Shown here: positions 60,167 to 64,000 of the stretch, in pieces
Layout: each line of letters begins with the position of its first letter
How positions within the stretch are numbered: position 1 is the first letter of the stretch
DNA from: Actinomyces sp.
Lineage (GTDB): Bacteria > Actinomycetota > Actinomycetes > Actinomycetales > Actinomycetaceae
Length of the DNA: 64,000 nt
Assembly: GCF_030530635.1 (NCBI RefSeq)
Contig: NZ_JAUMUL010000010.1
Coordinates: 3,408 to 67,407, forward strand
Direction: 5' to 3'
The notes under the pieces: generated by a model
What the model saw: only the letters and a program-made list of their open reading frames with translations
Databases searched by the model: none
What the model was told of the DNA's origin: nothing
Position numbers and translations under genes: made by a program

Positions 60167-61402
60167 ATGGACGGGGAGCGACGGAAGCGCGATGTTTGGC
60201 GCGCAATATGTATTGGATGCGTCTGTGGGATGCTGTTTGGTTATGGTACCGGCGCGGTTGCTCCGGGACTTCCATACATAAGTCAATACCTTGGGCTTGA
60301 TGCCGCCGGTTCGGGCGTTGTCGTCTCATGCCTTCTTGTCGCGGCGGCGCTCGCCTCGCCCGCGGCGGGCGTGATAGCTGATCGCTTCGGACGCGATACG
60401 GCGCTGTGTGTTTCTGCCGTGATCTATGGCATTGGTGCCTGCATATGGGCGATGTCGTCGGCGTTCTGGATGCTGGTCATCGGCCGGGTCCTGGTTGGCG
60501 TCGGTGTTGGCTCGGTGTCTTTCCTTGGACCGATGACCGTTGCGGAGCGGGTACCGAGCGAGATGAGGGGGCGAGCGGTGGGCGCCGACCAGTTGATGGT
60601 TACGGTAGGTATACTCTGTTCCGCGATTGCTGGCCATTTGTTGGGTAATGGGCGAGAGTGGAGGCTGGTCGCGCTGTTGCCGGTGGCCGGTGTTCTTGCT
60701 CTGATTGTGTTGGTAATGTTCCAGCCTAATAGGGTTGGCGGTCGCAGTAATGTGTCTGCGATTTCCAAGCCGGAAGGTGCTCGACGTCTGTTATGGGGCG
60801 TTCGGAGCGTCAGAAGGAGTTTCTTCGTCGCCGTGGTCTTAGCGGCTGGAGTGCATCTTACAGGCTTGAACGTGGCGGTGTATTACGCGCCGACGGTGAT
60901 CGCCGGGGTTGGCGCCCGGCCCGCCGTTGCGACGGCGGGTTCCGCGCTAGTTGCGGTCGTTAATGTGTTCTGTACGATGCTTGCTTTGATGTTGATTGAC
61001 CGGGTCGGTAGGCGGCCACTGATGATTGGAGGATTGATGATTATGGCCGTCAGCGCATCGGGCTTTGGCATCGTATCTGAATATGCGGGTTCCGTTGGGG
61101 GCACGATCGCGCTGTTAGCGGTTTTTCTCGCCGCCGGAGCTATCGGTCCAGCAGCGGTATTCTGGGTGTATGTCTCGGAGATTTTTCCTTTTGAGGTACG
61201 GGCAACCGCGGTTGCCTGGGCGACGTTCGTGCAGTGGATGACAGACTTCCTGGTGTCGCTTATCTTCCCGACCATGGTCGCCCGATACTCGTTTGCTGGT
61301 GCAATGCGTATTTTTGCTCTAGTGACACTCGGCACGATATGTGTGTCCTGGCTCTGGATGGCGGAAACACGGGGCCGGGACATGCCGGAGTTGGATGCAT
61401 AA
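60167..61402 (+). CDS. MFS transporter, sugar-porter type
   Basis: A 411-residue, 12-segment MFS protein. IADRFGRD after segment 2, RVLVGVGVGSVSFLGPMTVAE, SEIFPFEVRATAVAWA and the C-terminal AETRGRDMPEL (PETKGR-like) identify the sugar-porter family. It could import a sugar for the pathway or export its product. Follows the DXS-like gene by 17 bp behind GGGGAGGA and overlaps the next start. Confidence 0.87.
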   Translation: MDGERRKRDVWRAICIGCVCGMLFGYGTGAVAPGLPYISQYLGLDAAGSGVVVSCLLVAAALASPAAGVIADRFGRDTALCVSAVIYGIGACIWAMSSAFWMLVIGRVLVGVGVGSVSFLGPMTVAERVPSEMRGRAVGADQLMVTVGILCSAIAGHLLGNGREWRLVALLPVAGVLALIVLVMFQPNRVGGRSNVSAISKPEGARRLLWGVRSVRRSFFVAVVLAAGVHLTGLNVAVYYAPTVIAGVGARPAVATAGSALVAVVNVFCTMLALMLIDRVGRRPLMIGGLMIMAVSASGFGIVSEYAGSVGGTIALLAVFLAAGAIGPAAVFWVYVSEIFPFEVRATAVAWATFVQWMTDFLVSLIFPTMVARYSFAGAMRIFALVTLGTICVSWLWMAETRGRDMPELDA

Positions 61403-62040
61403 TGGTGTTGAGTTTGTCTCCGGTACTCCGGCACAAGTTGTCGTTGGTAGGCGCGCTGATATTTGATCTGGATGGCACGTTAGTGCATACGCATGAGGCG
61501 CACGAACGCTCGTGGCGACGTGCGTTTGCCGGGGTAGGCTTACATATGTCGGGATCTTGGTATCATGAACGAACAGGTTTGACGGCGGATCAGCTTGTCA
61601 ACGAAATGGGGCGGAACTATAAGACGCGGCTTAACGCGGCATCGATAAAGGCTGCGGAGTTGGCGTACTTCCTCGAGGAAACGCCAGCGCTGGTTCCGTT
61701 TGCCCCGGTTTTCTCCATCGCGAAGGAGTTTGGCGACACTTGCCATATGGCTGTTGCGTCGAATGGCGACGGCAAGACGGTTCAGGCGACGCTCGCGGGC
61801 GCCGGCATATCTGACATGTTTTCGGTGATCGTGACGGCCGACGAAGTGCAGCGACCTAAACCTTTTCCCGACCTGTTCTTGTTAGCGGCTAAGGGTATGG
61901 ATGTTGAGCCAGGTGAGTGTCTTGCGTTTGAGGATTCTGATAGCGGTTTAGATGCTGCACGAGCTGCTGGAATGAGTGTTGTGGATGTTCGCACATGGGA
62001 GCTGCGGGATGCCTGTGGGTGCGTTGTTGAGGCTGAGTGA
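61402..62040 (+). CDS. HAD phosphatase, beta-phosphoglucomutase-like
   Basis: A 212-residue HAD hydrolase with a helical cap. Motif I is ALIFDLDGTLVHT, motif II lies in AVASNGDGK, motif III Lys in QRPKPFPD, and motif IV is FEDSDSGLDAA. It likely dephosphorylates a sugar phosphate. The start uses the last A of the MFS stop codon (TAATG), so it is translationally coupled. The last gene of the operon. Confidence 0.87.
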   Translation: MVLSLSPVLRHKLSLVGALIFDLDGTLVHTHEAHERSWRRAFAGVGLHMSGSWYHERTGLTADQLVNEMGRNYKTRLNAASIKAAELAYFLEETPALVPFAPVFSIAKEFGDTCHMAVASNGDGKTVQATLAGAGISDMFSVIVTADEVQRPKPFPDLFLLAAKGMDVEPGECLAFEDSDSGLDAARAAGMSVVDVRTWELRDACGCVVEAE

Positions 62041-62091
62041 GCTACTTATATTAGGTCATGTGGCAGCGCTAACGTGTCACGCAAGGTTGCG

Positions 62092-62739
62092 TCAGGAGGG
62101 GTTTATCGGTATGGCGTGTTTAGCGAGGTCTTTAACGTGATGGGAAAGGAGTTCTCTTGCGAAACAATCGTCGGCGTCGGAAAGCCATACAACGGTGAGT
62201 CCTTGGAGCGCTGACAACAGCAAGCCGGCCATAACCTCACGGTCGGTGTCCCATCGCGTGTTGGTCTGCTTCGCCAGGCGTTCCACCACGTCAGCGAGGT
62301 AACGGCGATAGTATTCCTGAGTTTCCGCCGGAATGCTTGATAGCTCTGGGTCTCTGAGAGCGTATGCGAGCAGTTCTGAAAGTACAAGTTGTTCGTGCCA
62401 GTCTGCTTCGACATGGGACCAATAACAGGACAGCAGTTTGTGTAAGCCATCCTCAACGCTGGCTGACGCGTCAATTTCGTTCCATACTGAATCTAGGTTG
62501 GCGGGTACCTCTAACTTCATAATTTCGGCGATAAGTTCACGTTTTGATCGAAATGCATAGTGGAAGGCGCCTTGCGGCATGCCTGCCTCGGCGGTGATTG
62601 CTCGTGTGGTAGCTGCCATGAGCCCAGAACGCTTCATGACTCGTTTTGCAGCGTCGATCAGAAGCCGGCGACGCTCAGCGGCGGGTATTATGCGCCGAGG
62701 ATTGGCCCACTCGGTCGTTGTTTTGCTATCGGTATTCAC
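62092..62739 (-). CDS. TetR-family regulator of the island
   Basis: A 215-residue TetR protein with HTH ITAEAGMPQGAFHYAFRSKR and a C-terminal ligand domain. GTG 62739 follows AAAGGAT. It faces the operon convergently, 52 bp beyond the HAD stop, and shares its low GC, so it may have been acquired with it. Whether it controls the operon is unknown. Confidence 0.85.
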   Translation of the reverse strand: MNTDSKTTTEWANPRRIIPAAERRRLLIDAAKRVMKRSGLMAATTRAITAEAGMPQGAFHYAFRSKRELIAEIMKLEVPANLDSVWNEIDASASVEDGLHKLLSCYWSHVEADWHEQLVLSELLAYALRDPELSSIPAETQEYYRRYLADVVERLAKQTNTRWDTDREVMAGLLLSALQGLTVVWLSDADDCFARELLSHHVKDLAKHAIPINPS

Positions 62740-62976
62740 GCTTATCCTTTCAATGCTATTTGAGTGAAGCCCGTATTAGCGGTCGTGCGCAGAAATTGTG
62801 AAGTTGCATGTGACATCGGTCGCGGTGTGGGAGGTTCGGGGAAGCTAGTACTCGATCCTCGTGCGGAGGCTACCGACGCGGTGTGAGTCTACAGTCCCGT
62901 GGCAGGCCGAGCCGACGTCGACTAGGAGGCACGCGAGTCCAGCGCTGGGCCTAGACGGTCGGGGGATGAGTTTGGT
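62740..62976. other. Right flank of the island
   Basis: About 240 bp between the TetR gene and the IS end; no gene, tRNA or long repeat seen. Presumably carries the TetR promoter (rc CTCAAATAGCAT near 62752). Confidence 0.4.
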
Positions 62977-64000
62977 GGCTCTTCCGGTTTGAGGGTGTGG
63001 TGGTGGGGTAGTCGCGGGTGCGCGTGTCGGGATGGTGGGTGTGGGTCGAGGTCCCCGATGATTGGTGGGCTTCTAAACACTACCGATCATGGAGACCTCG
63101 ACATGGCCGAGACTACCTTTGCTGCCCCTGATCTTGCTAGTTTCCTGGGCCTGGATGCCCTGGGGCTTACCGCCACCGGCATGTGCCTGGAGCAGGAGCG
63201 GGCGCTGGTGGAGTGCCGCCTGCAAGCCTTGGAGGAGGATGCGTTCTGTAGACGGTGTGGGGCCCAGGGTGTGGCGGTGGGGACCGTGACCAGGCGGCTG
63301 GCGCACGTACCTGTGGGCTGGCGGCCAACCCACCTGCTGGTGCGGTTGCGGCGGTGGCGCTGCCAGGGATGCGAACGCGTGTGGAGGCAGGATGCCTCTC
63401 GTGCCGCCGCCAAGCGGGCTGCCCTGACTCTGGCGGCCGTGGACTGGGCGATCCGGGCCATCGGAGTGGAGTTCATGAGCGTTGCCCGTGTAGCGGCAGC
63501 GCTGGGGGTGTCCTGGGACACCGAGGGCGACGCCGTCCTTGATCGGGCTAAGAACACCCTCCTGAAGGACCCCAGCCGTCTGGAGGGTGTGGAGGTCATC
63601 GGGGTGGACGAGCACATCTGGCGGCACACCCGCAGGGGCGACAAGTACGCCCGCCGTCATCATTGACTTGACTCCGGTACGCGACCGGACGGGCCCCTCC
63701 CGGCTGCTGGACATGGTCGAAGGCCGTTCCAAGCAGGTCTTCAAGCAGTGGCTCGACAACCAGTCCGAGGCTTGGCGCAGCCGGATCGAGGTGGTGGCCA
63801 TGGATGGGTTCACAGGGTTTAAGACCGCCGCCACCGAGGCCCTGCCCCAGGCGACGGAGGTGATGGACCCCTACCCGCGTGGTCGCCTTAGCCGGGGACA
63901 AGCTAGACGACTGTCGGCGCCGCGCCCAGCGCGAGACCACCGGCCTGACCTGTTTCAGCGTTAATGTCCGCTTGGGGCGGTTGGATCAGACATCATCGTG
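62977..64000 (+). mobile_element. ISL3-family insertion sequence remnant (runs off the window)
   Basis: GGCTCTTCCGGTTTGAGG at 62977 resembles ISL3-family terminal repeats and is followed at 63103 by a transposase gene of that family. The right end is outside the window or lost, so target duplication could not be checked. Confidence 0.6.
63103..64000 (+). pseudogene. ISL3-family transposase, frameshifted
   Basis: ATG 63103 opens with the N-terminal zinc-ribbon (CRRCGAQG ... CQGCERVW) and runs to GVDEHIWRHTRRGDKYARRH with the first catalytic Asp, stopping at 63666. The next part (VIIDLTPVRDRTGPSRLLDM) is in another frame from about 63650. A second shift near 63878 returns to VVALAGDKLDDCRRRAQRET. 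At least two frameshifts, so it is inactive unless sequencing errors are involved. Confidence 0.85.

Noticed and set aside
1..64000. tRNA or rRNA genes
   Set aside because: I looked for T-loop-like GGTTCGA sequences with matching acceptor arms and saw none; a covariance-model scan would be decisive.

Overview
The window reads as a high-GC actinobacterial chromosome, most likely a member of the Actinomycetaceae (an Actinomyces-like organism). This is inferred from gene order (hrcA-dnaJ-rsmE, phoH-ybeY-CorC-like gene-era, leuA-recO-uppS, glgC divergent from glgA), frequent GTG starts, many 1-4 bp stop/start overlaps and strong G/C third-position bias. No rRNA or tRNA genes and no CRISPR array were seen.

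Layout. 1-4.6 kb: heat-shock and housekeeping genes (hrcA end, dnaJ, a YggS-type PLP protein, rsmE, a quinone-oxidoreductase-like gene). 4.7-14.4 kb: an accessory region with an MNT/HEPN pair sitting between two copies of the 3' end of the oxidoreductase gene, a HicAB pair, a TetR-regulated ABC pump, and the wreck of a type 1 BREX phage-defence locus: brxL and pglZ look intact, a third gene carries a frame change at a 34-bp tandem repeat, and only the first ~85 codons of brxA remain. brxB, brxC and pglX are gone. 14.6-23.3 kb: EamA transporter, phoH-ybeY-CorC-era operon, a membrane alpha/beta hydrolase, and a two-gene ABC transporter whose ATPase is frameshifted. 23.3-27.2 kb: an ABC exporter, an XRE regulator and an ABC-2 transporter with a clear palindromic operator. 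27.3-38.6 kb: leuA preceded by a probable leucine leader peptide, recO, uppS, a zinc uptake operon (znuA-znuC-znuB-zur) with a Zur-like operator over its promoter, glyS, a PD-(D/E)XK-like nuclease gene and yibE. 38.7-55.6 kb: dus, a FabI-like reductase, SixA-like phosphatase, serB, glgC/glgA, a GH3 glycosidase, NfeD/SPFH membrane proteins, a heterodimeric ABC exporter and a SpoU methyltransferase.

55.9-62.7 kb is visibly different: lower GC, AT-ending codons, no matching housekeeping context, and an ISL3-type transposase remnant at its right edge. It holds a tightly coupled five-gene operon: an acetolactate-synthase-like ThDP enzyme, a small transaldolase/F6P-aldolase-like protein, a short DXS paralogue, a sugar-porter MFS protein and a HAD phosphatase, with a convergent TetR regulator. 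I do not recognise this combination as a described pathway. It is the best candidate here for an undescribed system: a laterally acquired carboligase/aldolase route to, or from, an unusual (possibly 1-deoxy) sugar.

Other signals worth a look: a dispersed ~23-bp repeat with a CCGACCTCGG-like core at four intergenic sites, a perfect 27-bp inverted repeat at 37.1 kb, direct repeats around the nuclease gene, and palindromic operators that overlap apparently leaderless starts.
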